DNA from: CAWANF01 sp963783355
Lineage (GTDB): Bacteria; Bacteroidota; Rhodothermia; Balneolales; DATFMH01
Direction of reading: 5' to 3'
Assembly: GCA_963783355.1 (NCBI GenBank)
Contig: CAWANF010000001.1
Coordinates: 434,001-498,000 of the forward strand
DNA: 64,000 nucleotides
Numbering within the stretch: position 1 is the stretch's first letter; each line of letters opens with the position of its first letter. This document shows, in pieces, positions 53,264 to 62,136 of this stretch. The translations under genes were made by a program, and so were the position numbers. The notes under the pieces were generated by a model, which was not told where the DNA came from, made no database searches, and saw only the letters and a list, made by a program, of their open reading frames with translations.

Positions 53264-53400
53264 ATAACTAAATTTCGTTAAAAATGTTCCTAATAATAAG
53301 AATCCTTAGGCATTTATCCTACTTAAAGCCGAATGTTTTAAAAATGTTTTAAAAGGCTTAGCATTTGTAAAAATCAATAATATTACACAGTTATAAATAT

Positions 53401-53432
53401 AAAAAAAGCGCATGACATAGAGCCATACGCTT
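53401..53432 (-). terminator. Terminator of the small gene at 53.5-53.8 kb
   Basis: AAGCG-C-ATG pairs with CAT-A-CGCTT (one mismatch), with seven T residues after it on the minus strand, about 30 bp behind the 53464-53790 stop. It supports that short gene being expressed. Confidence 0.7.
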
Positions 53433-53463
53433 AGATAATTGTGTTATGATAAATGCTGTTGTC

Positions 53464-53790
53464 TTACACTTGCGCTTCAACAGCCAGTAATTCATATAAA
53501 GAATGATGTAGATTTTTTAGATCTACCAGGCCATCTTTGATAAATTCAGATACTTCTTCCTCATCAAAGACATCAATGATGCCATAAGACTCAACCATAT
53601 CTTCGAAAGCAACGTCTTTTTTTAAACTTCCCATCGAATGATTTTCAATATTAAAAGCTTCTCGGATAAACCGTTGAAGGTTTATATCTTCAGCTTTTTG
53701 ATTATCCAGGAGGAAAAACAAATGACGTTCTTTTCCATTATCAAGATTACACCCGATTATTTTTAGAGTGGTTTTTTCGAGAGGGATCAT
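53464..53790 (-). CDS. Small acidic hypothetical protein
   Basis: A 108-aa soluble protein that I do not recognise. The first ~30 residues form beta-strand-like text (TTLKIIGCNLDNGKERHLFFLLDN). The rest is acidic and helical (FDEEEVSEFIKDGLVDLKNLHHSLYELL). It has no signal peptide. It has its own terminator and a 455-bp upstream gap containing DnaA-box-like 9-mers. Confidence 0.6.
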   Translation of the reverse strand: MIPLEKTTLKIIGCNLDNGKERHLFFLLDNQKAEDINLQRFIREAFNIENHSMGSLKKDVAFEDMVESYGIIDVFDEEEVSEFIKDGLVDLKNLHHSLYELLAVEAQV

Positions 53791-54028
53791 ACATGAAAGA
53801 TTAGGGATTAACCAGGGTAGTTATTTTAGAATGCTGTATTTTCACATGTCAAATTTAATGTAATATGAACCTTAGTCAATAATAATTATAAACATTTAAT
53901 TTTATGGAAAATATCGTATGAATTAGGCTAATTGACTCCGTTCTCTTTGTAAGTTTTTAGAAATAAATAAATTACGGCTTTTTGGAATCGTTATTTTTGC
54001 CATTTTTGTAGTCATCCCCCTAACGGTT

Positions 54029-54048
54029 TGTGGAAAAGTTGTGGATAA
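54029..54048 (-). other. Pair of DnaA-box-like 9-mers
   Basis: TGTGGAAAA and TGTGGATAA lie 2 bases apart. The second is the exact complement of the consensus DnaA box TTATCCACA and the first differs at one position. They stand in the gene-free stretch 53791-54245, followed by AT-rich sequence (54061-54135), between genes that point away from each other. This could be an origin-type or DnaA-regulated site. No dnaA, dnaN or rpmH is nearby. Confidence 0.4.
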
Positions 54049-54245
54049 TTATATCCTAATACATGAGAATTATTATGTAAAAAAAGTACTTGTTGAGTGA
54101 TCGTAAAATTAAAATTCGCTAATATATTTTTAAGGGACGGCTAAGATAATCTATAAAGTCTATGGTATTTGCTGGGTAGGTGTATCAGTTATCATTTTGA
54201 TTTGCTTTACATTTTTCAAAATTTTTAACACTAATGGTCTCCGTT

Positions 54246-55580
54246 ATGAAAGTAAAATACCTGTTGTCCAGATTATCGGGTTTTGGATTGCTTGGGTTCG
54301 TATTGTTTGGACTTTGGAGCTGTCAATTGCCCGATAAGCCAAATTTCGAATTAGTTCAAAATTTAGACTTACCGTTATATCAGAAAAAGATCGAATTCCT
54401 TGGTGGAACAGATGCTATGGTCGACACCACTCAGAATGATCTCAAAGGCTATTTATCCACGGATAGTGACGGTAAAGTGATCCTGAGCACTAAAACATCA
54501 TATTCTCAGTCGATCTATGTAAATAACATTCCCTCGATTCCGGGTGGAGGATTAATTAATTATACATTTACGATAAATCTCAATCACGATGATTCCAGAA
54601 ATGGCGTGAATGTTCTTGATTTGTACGACAACCTGGAAGCAAAAATTATTTCAGTCCCGGCTTTAAAATATTTTGCAAAAAGAATTGGTGATTTCAGTTT
54701 ACTGAATGCAAGTATGCATTTTTATTACAAGACAAATTTGCAATCGGGCAACACTGTGTATGCCAGCGTGGTTGGCTCCGATCCTTATAAAAGTGATGTC
54801 TATTTTATGCCCAGGCCCGGTTCCCCATACGAAGTTACCGGAAATCCTATTAGTGGTTTAGATGCTCATAATGCTTCTCTTTCCGACAGCCAGCTCTTTA
54901 CTTTTACTACCAATGCCGATTCAACCGCAGGCGATACAACGTATGGTTCCATGGTCTTCGACTCCACCAATTCGAACGTAGGAGATTTTATCGCCAACCT
55001 GCCTACTTCTGTTCGTTTTATTGGCAAGGCGAAAGTGAATAGTTCTAAAATCAATATGAATAATACGAACAGTATTTTCTTTGAAACAGCTTATGGAATA
55101 GATATTCCCCTGAATATTCAGACCAGTCATCCGGCTGCATATTCAGATACTGTTTCCGTTGATTTATCCAGTTTGCCAAACAATAATAATGGAAATGGCA
55201 AAAATTATTTGAGTTCCGGACAGTTAAACATCACGTATGTGAATGCATTGCCATTAAGTGCCGGATTGTCTCTGACTTTTTTAAATGAATTTAAGGAACC
55301 TGTTGTTTCTGTTCCTGATACGTTAAACGGGGAACCCAAAATAGAAATGAATGCAGCGACTGTGGATCTGAACACTCATTTTGTAACCATCCCTTCAAAA
55401 GGTGTCATGCAGGTTCAATTTTCAAAGTCGCAGCTGGATACGCTCAGTTCAGCGAAATATGTAATTATCAATGCTAAACTGAGTACAGCAAATAATCAAT
55501 CGGTAAAAATTCAGGCAAATGATTATATCAAATTATCGATTGGCAGCGACTTCAAAATGAACACCAATGTCAATAATTAA
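54246..55580 (+). CDS. Large hypothetical lipoprotein paired with an outer-membrane barrel
   Basis: A 444-aa lipoprotein (lipobox LWSC, Cys26) from the ATG at 54246; an ATG 12 nt earlier is also in frame. The mature protein is almost all beta strand with many Asn, Ser, Thr and Asp residues and no recognised domain. Segments such as INYTFTINLNHDDSRNG and VDLNTHFVTIPSKGVMQVQF look like stacked beta sandwiches. It is 13 nt before the DUF5723-like barrel gene, so the two should be co-translated and may form one outer-membrane assembly. Confidence 0.8.
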   Translation: MKVKYLLSRLSGFGLLGFVLFGLWSCQLPDKPNFELVQNLDLPLYQKKIEFLGGTDAMVDTTQNDLKGYLSTDSDGKVILSTKTSYSQSIYVNNIPSIPGGGLINYTFTINLNHDDSRNGVNVLDLYDNLEAKIISVPALKYFAKRIGDFSLLNASMHFYYKTNLQSGNTVYASVVGSDPYKSDVYFMPRPGSPYEVTGNPISGLDAHNASLSDSQLFTFTTNADSTAGDTTYGSMVFDSTNSNVGDFIANLPTSVRFIGKAKVNSSKINMNNTNSIFFETAYGIDIPLNIQTSHPAAYSDTVSVDLSSLPNNNNGNGKNYLSSGQLNITYVNALPLSAGLSLTFLNEFKEPVVSVPDTLNGEPKIEMNAATVDLNTHFVTIPSKGVMQVQFSKSQLDTLSSAKYVIINAKLSTANNQSVKIQANDYIKLSIGSDFKMNTNVNN

Positions 55581-55593
55581 GGGGAGGTTGAAA

Positions 55594-57126
55594 ATGAATC
55601 AGTCTATAAAAAAACTCTTTTATTTCATTGTTCCCGGTGTGTTCATTTTGCTGTTTGGAAATGACGGATTTGCACAAACGGGTTATACCTCAGCAAGGAA
55701 TCTCAGTCTGGGGGGCGGAGGGACGGCCTATATGACCGGATATGAATCTGCATTTATAAATCCTGCTAACCTTGGGTTATTCCGGGGAAATAACCAGATT
55801 TTATTGGGATTACCGGGTGATATTTCGGTCAAAGCAGGTGGATCGCTCGCCAATTTGACAACCTATAATAAATACTTCACAAAAGGGCTTAAAATAGATG
55901 AAACCAAGGCTAACAACATCTTGTCGGATTGGTTTGGTTCTTCTGAAACGAAAATGAAAGATATTGGGGCAAATGTGAATATTGTTCCGCTGGCTTTTGT
56001 TCATAAAAGCGGTGACGCCTCATATGGACTGGTTTTTCGTTTTCGAACACTGGCAAATGTGTCGATGAACAAGGGAATGGCCGGATTAATACTTCATGGA
56101 ATGGATTCAAACTATTTCGCAAACGGACGTCCGGTCAATTTTACCCAGACCAGTTATTCAACCGCTGAACTGGCTTTCAGTTATTCCCGAAGGTTGCGGC
56201 TCGGCGGGTTACTGCCCGATAACCAGGCTCTTTATGTTGGAGTGACACCTAAATTAATTGGCGGACTTTCTTATAACGATTTAGATTTTAAATCTAATTT
56301 GAAAATTATGGGAGATACCCTCATACAGCACCAGTTTAAATATACCATAAATACGGTTGGCGCATTTTCTAATGATTTTCAAAAATTCTATCAGCAACGA
56401 ATAGATCCGAATCAAACTCCGGATTTTAAAAATGATATTAAACCGCAGGATATGATAAAAGGCGGACTAAAAGGAACAGGTTTCGGACTCGATTTGGGCA
56501 TTACTTACATTTTTAATTTTGATAAATCATACAGGCCATATGCCAGTCCGACCCATGGAAAATTTCTGACGCTTTCTGCTTCGGTAACAGATATCGGAAG
56601 TGTTACATTTTCAAAAAATGCTATGCAGTTTGTGGCCGATAATTCCATAAGCTGGGACGGTTTGAAGCCAAATAATCAGGAAATAAATTCTAAGTATAAT
56701 GGCAGTACTTCAGACTATATAAACCATGTGATAAATGACAGCATTGCCACAAATATATATGGATCTTTCGTGCCGAATAAAACCACGAAATTAAAGGTCG
56801 GACTTCCAACAACCATACATTTTGGAGCTTACCTGAAATATGGGAAATTAGGTTTTACATTTGATACGGGGAAAGGAATGAATAATTATGGTATGAATTC
56901 TACAAATGGGTATATGGCAACAGGGCTGGAATTTTACTTTTTCTCATTTCTGCCGTTGCGTGTTGGTTACCTTCTTGGTGGGAAAACGAGCAATAGTTTC
57001 AGTGTCGGTACGGGATTTGAAACCCGTTTTTTCCAGCTTTCCGTTGGAGCTATGTCGGTTAATGATTCCATCACCAGGGGATACAACCTGTCAACGGCAG
57101 CCAGTATAAAGTTGCTGTTTTACTAA
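55594..57126 (+). CDS. DUF5723-like outer-membrane beta-barrel protein
   Basis: A 510-aa exported protein. The ATG at 55594, 8 nt after a strong GGAGG, gives a signal peptide ending DGFAQ; an upstream in-frame ATG (55567) would overlap the lipoprotein gene. The mature start YTSARNLSLGGGGTAYMTGYESAFINPANLGLF has the N-terminal plug pattern of FadL/PorV-type and DUF5723 barrels. Alternating strands follow to the C-terminal LLFY, ending in an aromatic residue as outer-membrane proteins do. Function unknown. Being paired with the lipoprotein upstream suggests a transport or surface-display complex, which is an inference. Confidence 0.83.
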   Translation: MNQSIKKLFYFIVPGVFILLFGNDGFAQTGYTSARNLSLGGGGTAYMTGYESAFINPANLGLFRGNNQILLGLPGDISVKAGGSLANLTTYNKYFTKGLKIDETKANNILSDWFGSSETKMKDIGANVNIVPLAFVHKSGDASYGLVFRFRTLANVSMNKGMAGLILHGMDSNYFANGRPVNFTQTSYSTAELAFSYSRRLRLGGLLPDNQALYVGVTPKLIGGLSYNDLDFKSNLKIMGDTLIQHQFKYTINTVGAFSNDFQKFYQQRIDPNQTPDFKNDIKPQDMIKGGLKGTGFGLDLGITYIFNFDKSYRPYASPTHGKFLTLSASVTDIGSVTFSKNAMQFVADNSISWDGLKPNNQEINSKYNGSTSDYINHVINDSIATNIYGSFVPNKTTKLKVGLPTTIHFGAYLKYGKLGFTFDTGKGMNNYGMNSTNGYMATGLEFYFFSFLPLRVGYLLGGKTSNSFSVGTGFETRFFQLSVGAMSVNDSITRGYNLSTAASIKLLFY

Positions 57127-57155
57127 AATAGTTTATTTATTAAAATGGTTTTTAC

Positions 57156-57190
57156 AAGGGGATGTTCTCAAATCGGGGCATTCCTTTTTT
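57156..57190 (+). terminator. Terminator after the DUF5723-like gene
   Basis: AAGG(G)GATGTTC pairs with GGGGCATTCCTT (bulged G, several G-U pairs), then six T residues, immediately before the convergent permease stop. Confidence 0.65.
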
Positions 57191-57193
57191 GTT

Positions 57194-58243
57194 TTAATCA
57201 CCCGGAGTGTGTTTATGCTTATTCAGGAGGGTTACTTCGTTACCAAGTACCTGTTGCACATACAAAACTTCAACAAGTACGATAATGACAGCAATTAAAG
57301 GAGTGGCCAGAAGCAGTCCGAGTCCGCCGGCAAGGTAAGCAAGCATGATTTGGGCAATTATAGTCAGGGCCGGAGGCAGTGAAATAGCCTCCAGCTGAAT
57401 CAGCGGAGCTACCAGGTACGATGTAATAAGGTGGATGATGCCATAAAGAATGACTATATAGAGCACCATTTGGTTGTTGATAGTCAATGCGATGAGCAGG
57501 GCAGGAAACGCCGAAAAAATGGTACCCAAATAGGGTATGAACGATAAAATCATAGCCAGAAGTCCAAGTGTCAGAGCCATGGGCATGCCCAGGAACCATA
57601 AGCCCAGGGTCGAAAGAATACCAATGGTAAGCATGTATAGAAATTGCCCGAGCATCCACCACCGTAAAACACTGTTTGTCCGGTTTAATAGTTCATCAAT
57701 TTGAGCCCGGTAGCGTTTTGGAAATAATTTGATTAGGCCATCGGTATACATGCGGTGTTCGAAAGAAAGAAAAAGCCCGAGGAATCCAATGACAAAAGCA
57801 TCGAACAAACTGCCCAGTGTTGTTGAGAATACGTCGGTTACTTTAGAGAGGATGCGATAGCCGGTCGTATTATCTACACCGTGAGTGGCTTTCTCGAGGA
57901 TTCCGGTACCGAGAGTAGATAATCTCAATTGGTGAACAAAGGAATTATAGGCATTTTGAAGACTGCTGCTGAATTTATCGATATGGGAAGTAATGCCCTG
58001 TCCGAATAAATAACTGAAGGCTGCAATTATCACTAAAATAGCCAGAAGGACCATCAGTAACCGGATGTTCTCAGGCCATGGAATGTAGCGTTTTACTAAA
58101 TCTGATAATCCCGTCAATAATACTGCCAGCAGGCAACTGGCAAATACCATTAGAATTATTCGAAATGAAAAAATGAACAACAGGACTACTCCTGTAGTGA
58201 GCAGGAAAATGAGCAGGCGCTGGAAAAATTCTTTTTTTGTCAT
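57194..58243 (-). CDS. AI-2E-family (PerM/TqsA-like) permease
   Basis: A 349-aa inner-membrane protein with about eight hydrophobic segments in the family arrangement. It has paired N-terminal segments, a periplasmic helical region (~residues 75-140), then FVIGFLGLFLSFEHR, LGLWFLGMPMALTLGLLAMILSFIPYLGTIFSAFPALLIAL (the conserved core) and LAGGLGLLLATPLIAVIIVLVEVLYVQ. The family includes exporters of autoinducer-2 and sodium-proton antiporters, so the substrate is open. A 318-bp gap without recognisable genes separates it from the divergent lrp gene. Confidence 0.9.
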   Translation of the reverse strand: MTKKEFFQRLLIFLLTTGVVLLFIFSFRIILMVFASCLLAVLLTGLSDLVKRYIPWPENIRLLMVLLAILVIIAAFSYLFGQGITSHIDKFSSSLQNAYNSFVHQLRLSTLGTGILEKATHGVDNTTGYRILSKVTDVFSTTLGSLFDAFVIGFLGLFLSFEHRMYTDGLIKLFPKRYRAQIDELLNRTNSVLRWWMLGQFLYMLTIGILSTLGLWFLGMPMALTLGLLAMILSFIPYLGTIFSAFPALLIALTINNQMVLYIVILYGIIHLITSYLVAPLIQLEAISLPPALTIIAQIMLAYLAGGLGLLLATPLIAVIIVLVEVLYVQQVLGNEVTLLNKHKHTPGD

Positions 58244-58501
58244 TTAAGGTTCATTCTAAAGCAAGATTTTTGGCTTTTCCTGTAACGTAATGAAATAAAA
58301 TTACCGGAACAGTCAAATTATTGTTTGAGAAACGGTTAACAGGTACTGTAACGGTATAATAGAATGGAGATTACTTTGTAGCATACATTCTGTTTGTTTT
58401 AATAGGTTAGTGATCATTAGCTGTAAAATATTTAGAGGCATTCATATATAAGGCATAACTGTAATTTTTAAGTGAATAATTCTATATAATAGCGCTTCCA
58501 G

Positions 58502-58547
58502 TAGTGTAAAATATTTTGATTAATATTTATTAATAGTGTAATATTCT
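58502..58547. promoter_or_regulatory. Candidate autoregulatory site of the lrp gene
   Basis: A direct repeat TAGTGTAAAATATT (58502-58515) and TAGTGTAATATT (58534-58545) flanks an AT-rich palindrome ATTAATA-TT-TATTAAT (58519-58534). The repeat pitch is 32 bp, close to three helical turns, and the block ends ~15 bp before the lrp ATG. Lrp-family proteins bind multiple phased AT-rich sites. Confidence 0.45.
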
Positions 58548-58561
58548 ATAAAGAGTATGAT

Positions 58562-59041
58562 ATGACAGCATTAGACGACATCGATAAAAAAATCATTGAT
58601 ATCCTGCAGGATGATGGAAGAATTGCGAATAGTGCATTAGCCCGCAGGGTAGGGTTAACAGCCACCCCGACACTGGAACGCGTCAGGCGACTCGAACGTG
58701 AAGGAGTAATAAAAAAATACAAAGCTGTGGTAGACGAAGGGTCGCTCGGCATGGGAATGACCGTTTTTGTCTCCGTTACGTTAAGTATGCATCAACTGAA
58801 AGCCGTAGAGGACTTTTGTGATGAAGTGGACAAAATTCCCGAAGTATTGGCTTGTTATCACACCACCGGGGACGCTGATTTTTTGCTGAAAGTGGTTACC
58901 GGCAATACCGGTGATTATGAAGAATTAATGTGGAAAAAACTGACACAATTGCCGGGTGTGAATCGCATTCATTCGACTGTCGTTTTGTCGACCAAAAAAC
59001 ATGAAACGAAATTACCGGTTGATACCGGAGGTGTTATATGA
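58562..59041 (+). CDS. Lrp/AsnC-family transcriptional regulator
   Basis: A 159-aa regulator with an N-terminal helix-turn-helix (LDDIDKKIIDILQDDGRIANSALARRVGLTATPTLERVRRLEREGVIKKY) and a C-terminal RAM ligand-binding domain (VFVSVTLSMHQLKAVEDFCDEVDKIPEVLACYHTTGDADFLLKV). The stop overlaps the methionine gamma-lyase start by 4 bp (ATGA), so both are one unit. In Pseudomonas an Lrp-type regulator (MdeR) activates methionine gamma-lyase, a direct precedent for this pairing. The upstream region carries phased AT-rich repeats suggestive of autoregulation. Confidence 0.93.
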   Translation: MTALDDIDKKIIDILQDDGRIANSALARRVGLTATPTLERVRRLEREGVIKKYKAVVDEGSLGMGMTVFVSVTLSMHQLKAVEDFCDEVDKIPEVLACYHTTGDADFLLKVVTGNTGDYEELMWKKLTQLPGVNRIHSTVVLSTKKHETKLPVDTGGVI

Positions 59042-60270
59042 GCAATGAAATTTTAAAAACCCCAAAACTTGGCTTTAATACAGAATTGGCTCATGCCGGC
59101 CATCCTGATAAAAAGGATCCATATGGTTCGCATTTAATGCCTCTTTATCAGACATCGACTTTCGTTTTCGATAACGTCGATTCCGGAAGCCGGTTGTTTG
59201 CCGGGGAAGAAGGCGGAGCCAGTCATACATATACCAGGATCGGTAATCCCAATATTGATGCACTGGAAGAAGTTATCGCTCAGCTGGAAGGCTGGGATCT
59301 GGATAATCCTGAAAATTGCAAAGCGCTGGTTTTCGGCAGCGGCATGGCGGCTATAACGAGCGGAATTCTTGGCCTGGCAACGGGAGGCAGAATCGTTTCC
59401 CAGGAGACATTATATGGCTGTACCAGCGAGTTCCTGACCGAGCAGGCGAGCGAATTGGGAATCGAAGTCACCTATGTTGATGGCACGGATACGGATACAT
59501 TTGTTGAAGAAATTTTGAGCCATCCGGATACCAAATTGGTATATCTTGAAAGTATGGCAAATCCAACACTCGATTTGGTGGATATCGAAACGATATCGGT
59601 TGCAGCTCATGAAGCCGGAGCTTATGTGATGGTCGATAACACTTTTGCAACACCTTATCATTTACGCCCATTATCGCTTGGTGCTGACGTTGTTGCACAC
59701 TCAACAACGAAATATCTGAATGGCCACGGGACCACAATCGGTGGCGTTCTGGTTGCAAAAGATGCCGCGCTTATCGATGAGAAGATAAAAATTTGGCGGA
59801 AGAACATCGGGGGTATCGCCAGTCCGTTTGATTCCTGGCTGACCCTGATGGGTATCAAAACGTTTGGGTTGCGAATGAAACGTCATTCCGAAAATGCTCA
59901 AATTATTGCCGAATACCTGGAACGTCATCCGATGGTTGAGCAAGTTTATTATCCCGGTTTAGGCACACATCCTCAACATGAGCTGGCAGAACAAATTTTT
60001 GAAAACGGATTTGGCGGAGTGCTCAGTTTTGAACTAAAAGGTGGAATGAATGCCGGAATCCATATGATGAACAATGTAAAATTGTGCAGTCTTGCCGTTA
60101 GCCTGGGACATATTGATACCCTGATTGAGCATCCGGCTTCTATGACTCACAAAGCGGTTCGTACCGATATTCGGGAAGATGCCGGCATCACAGATGGGCT
60201 GGTTCGCCTGGCTGTAGGAATCGAAGATCCCCAGGATATTCTTGAGGATCTGGAACAAGCCATGATTTAA
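59038..60270 (+). CDS. Methionine gamma-lyase-type PLP enzyme
   Basis: A Cys/Met-metabolism PLP enzyme of 410 aa. The PLP lysine is Lys225 (HSTTKYLNGHG). The active-site Cys128 in ETLYGCTSEF corresponds to Cys116 of Pseudomonas methionine gamma-lyase, where cystathionine lyases and synthases usually have Gly. With the downstream NTFATPYHLRPLSLGADVV block this favours L-methionine to methanethiol, 2-oxobutyrate and ammonia. Cystathionine gamma-lyase activity is not excluded. It overlaps its Lrp regulator, and the serine dehydratase gene follows after 95 bp, so the group looks like an amino-acid deamination locus. Confidence 0.87.
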   Translation: MSNEILKTPKLGFNTELAHAGHPDKKDPYGSHLMPLYQTSTFVFDNVDSGSRLFAGEEGGASHTYTRIGNPNIDALEEVIAQLEGWDLDNPENCKALVFGSGMAAITSGILGLATGGRIVSQETLYGCTSEFLTEQASELGIEVTYVDGTDTDTFVEEILSHPDTKLVYLESMANPTLDLVDIETISVAAHEAGAYVMVDNTFATPYHLRPLSLGADVVAHSTTKYLNGHGTTIGGVLVAKDAALIDEKIKIWRKNIGGIASPFDSWLTLMGIKTFGLRMKRHSENAQIIAEYLERHPMVEQVYYPGLGTHPQHELAEQIFENGFGGVLSFELKGGMNAGIHMMNNVKLCSLAVSLGHIDTLIEHPASMTHKAVRTDIREDAGITDGLVRLAVGIEDPQDILEDLEQAMI

Positions 60271-60365
60271 GAAAGAAACTATTTATTTTCGTATCTATTT
60301 TTTTAAAAATTCAATATTTTATGGCGATTTTCGTGTCGTTAGAAATAGTTATAATTTATTGATTC

Positions 60366-61733
60366 ATGGAAACTTGCCCCATTACCACTTCCGTTTTTGA
60401 CCTGTTCAAGATAGGCCCGGGTCCATCCAGTTCTCACACCATCGGGCCTATGAAGGCCGGCCTGGATTTTCGCAGGGAATTGGAACAAATTCCGGATTTT
60501 GTTTGGCCGAAGCAACGCATATCAAAGTGCATTTATACGGATCGTTGAGCGCTACAGGAAAAGGGACATGGAACCGATCGCGCTGTGATAGCCGGTTTAC
60601 TGGGCTGGTCTCCGGAAGAGTGTGATCCTATAGCTTTTTCCCAATTGTTGAGTGGAGATGAATCTTATAATTTCAAATTGGGATCCGTTTCTTTTTCTAT
60701 CGGTCATGAAAGCATCGTATTTGATGAAATCAATCATGATTTTCCATTCAGTAATACCATCATCATGCGCTTGTATTCGAGGGAGCGCATTGCTTATGAA
60801 AAGGAATATTACAGTATCGGTGGAGGTTTTATTCAATGGAAAGGCTGGAAAGAACCGGAAGTTTCGTTACCGTTATTTCCATACCATTCAATGAAAGAAT
60901 TAAAATCGCAAGTGAACCAATCCGGTCTGCCTTTACACCGGCTGATGATCCAAAATGAACGGATGATCTCGGGACTGACCGAAGAGCAGATCTATGATCG
61001 ATTGCGTAAGATTGTAAATGCGATGGAAAATGCAGTGAAGCGAGGCCTCGAGACCCGAGGAATTCTGCCCGGGAGTATAGAACTGACCCGCAAAGCTCCT
61101 AAAGTTTATGAGAAGGCTCGCAATCTGTCGAATAGTCCGGACAGTTTTTTAATGTTTCTCAATGCCTATTGCCTGGCGGCATCTGAAGAAAATGCTGCCG
61201 GAAATATTGTTGTAACGGCTCCTACATCGGGGGCATCAGGTGTTATTCCCGGTGTCATTTATATGCTAAAGCAACAATTCAATTATCGTACAAAGAAAAT
61301 AATCGATGGAATGCTGGCCGCCGCAGCTGTTGGATTCCTGGTGAAACATAACGCGAGCATATCCGGAGCTGAAGCAGGGTGCATGGGAGAAATCGGAACG
61401 GCGGCCGGGATGGCCGCGGCATTGCTGACCTACACTTCAGGCTTTAATATTGATATCCTGGAAGCCGCATCTGAGATTGCCCTGGAACATCATCTTGGAA
61501 TGACTTGCGATCCGGTTGGAGGATATGTTCAGATTCCCTGTATCGAACGTAATGCGGTAGGTGCGGTGAAAGCTTATAACGCTTATTTACTGGCTTCGAG
61601 CGGTGATCCTCTTGGACAAAAAGTCAAGTTAGACCAGGTTATTAAAGTCATGAGGGAAACAGGTTTCGACATGTCCAAAAAATATAAAGAAACCTCGCAG
61701 GCCGGACTGGCCCTGAATCTAACCGAGTGTTAA
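60366..61733 (+). pseudogene. sdaA: L-serine dehydratase (Fe-S), disrupted by two compensating frameshifts
   Basis: Single-chain L-serine ammonia-lyase, making pyruvate and ammonia from serine. The N-terminal part carries SVFDLFKIGPGPSSSHTIGPMKAG. The C-terminal part holds the Fe-S cysteines in SGAEAGCMGEIGTA and MTCDPVGGYVQIPC (about 339, 381 and 392 of a ~455-aa protein, the usual spacing). Between them the frame shifts by -1 near 60501-60505 (one T short in GTTTGG) and back by +1 at ~60566 (extra A after AAGGG). The intervening 60 nt encode EATHIKVHLYGSLSATGKG in the shifted frame, exactly the family sequence. As written, translation stops at 60548. Either a recent pseudogene or two sequencing errors. 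Confidence 0.88.
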
Positions 61734-61734
61734 T

Positions 61735-62115
61735 ATGATGGAAATTGACAAACTGGATCATTTCGTTTTAAATGTCGCAAGTCTAGATAAAACCTGTGAA
61801 TTCTATTCGGAAGTTTTAGGGATGGAAGTGGTTACTTTTGGAAAAGGCCGGAAAGCGTTAATGTTTCGGAATCAGAAGATTAATTTACATGAGGCAGGTC
61901 ATGAGTTTGAACCGAAGGCAGCAAAACCTATGCCTGGTTCAGCTGATTTTTGTTTCATATCGAAAATCCCGTTGCAGGATGTCATTCAACATCTTGCAAC
62001 GAAAAATATCGAAATAATTGAAGGGCCGGTAACACGAACGGGTGCAAAAGTGCCTATTCGATCCGTTTATTTTCGTGATCCGGACGGAAACCTGATTGAA
62101 GTATCCAATTATTGA
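61735..62115 (+). CDS. VOC-superfamily protein next to serine dehydratase
   Basis: A 126-aa vicinal-oxygen-chelate protein. IDKLDHFVLNVASLDKTCEFYSEVLGMEVV supplies the first metal His (HFVL). QKINLHEAG and SVYFRDPDGNLIEVSNY supply the other ligands, including the C-terminal Glu. The pattern is close to FosX / virulence-protein-like glyoxalases. It begins 1 bp after the sdaA stop and is surely co-transcribed. The substrate is unknown. It is only distantly similar to the VOC protein at 6.2 kb. Confidence 0.87.
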   Translation: MMEIDKLDHFVLNVASLDKTCEFYSEVLGMEVVTFGKGRKALMFRNQKINLHEAGHEFEPKAAKPMPGSADFCFISKIPLQDVIQHLATKNIEIIEGPVTRTGAKVPIRSVYFRDPDGNLIEVSNY

Positions 62116-62136
62116 TTTTCGAAATGCCGCGGTGAA

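Noticed and set aside
50468..53790. Defence or toxin-antitoxin island formed by GNAT, exonuclease and small acidic protein
   Set aside because: The GNAT resembles polyamine-type enzymes, no DUF1778/RHH partner exists, and the exonuclease is a common housekeeping-type DEDDy domain.
60546..60584. Programmed frameshift site in the serine dehydratase gene
   Set aside because: No slippery heptamer plus stimulator was seen, and two shifts in opposite directions within 60 nt are more simply explained by indels or read errors.
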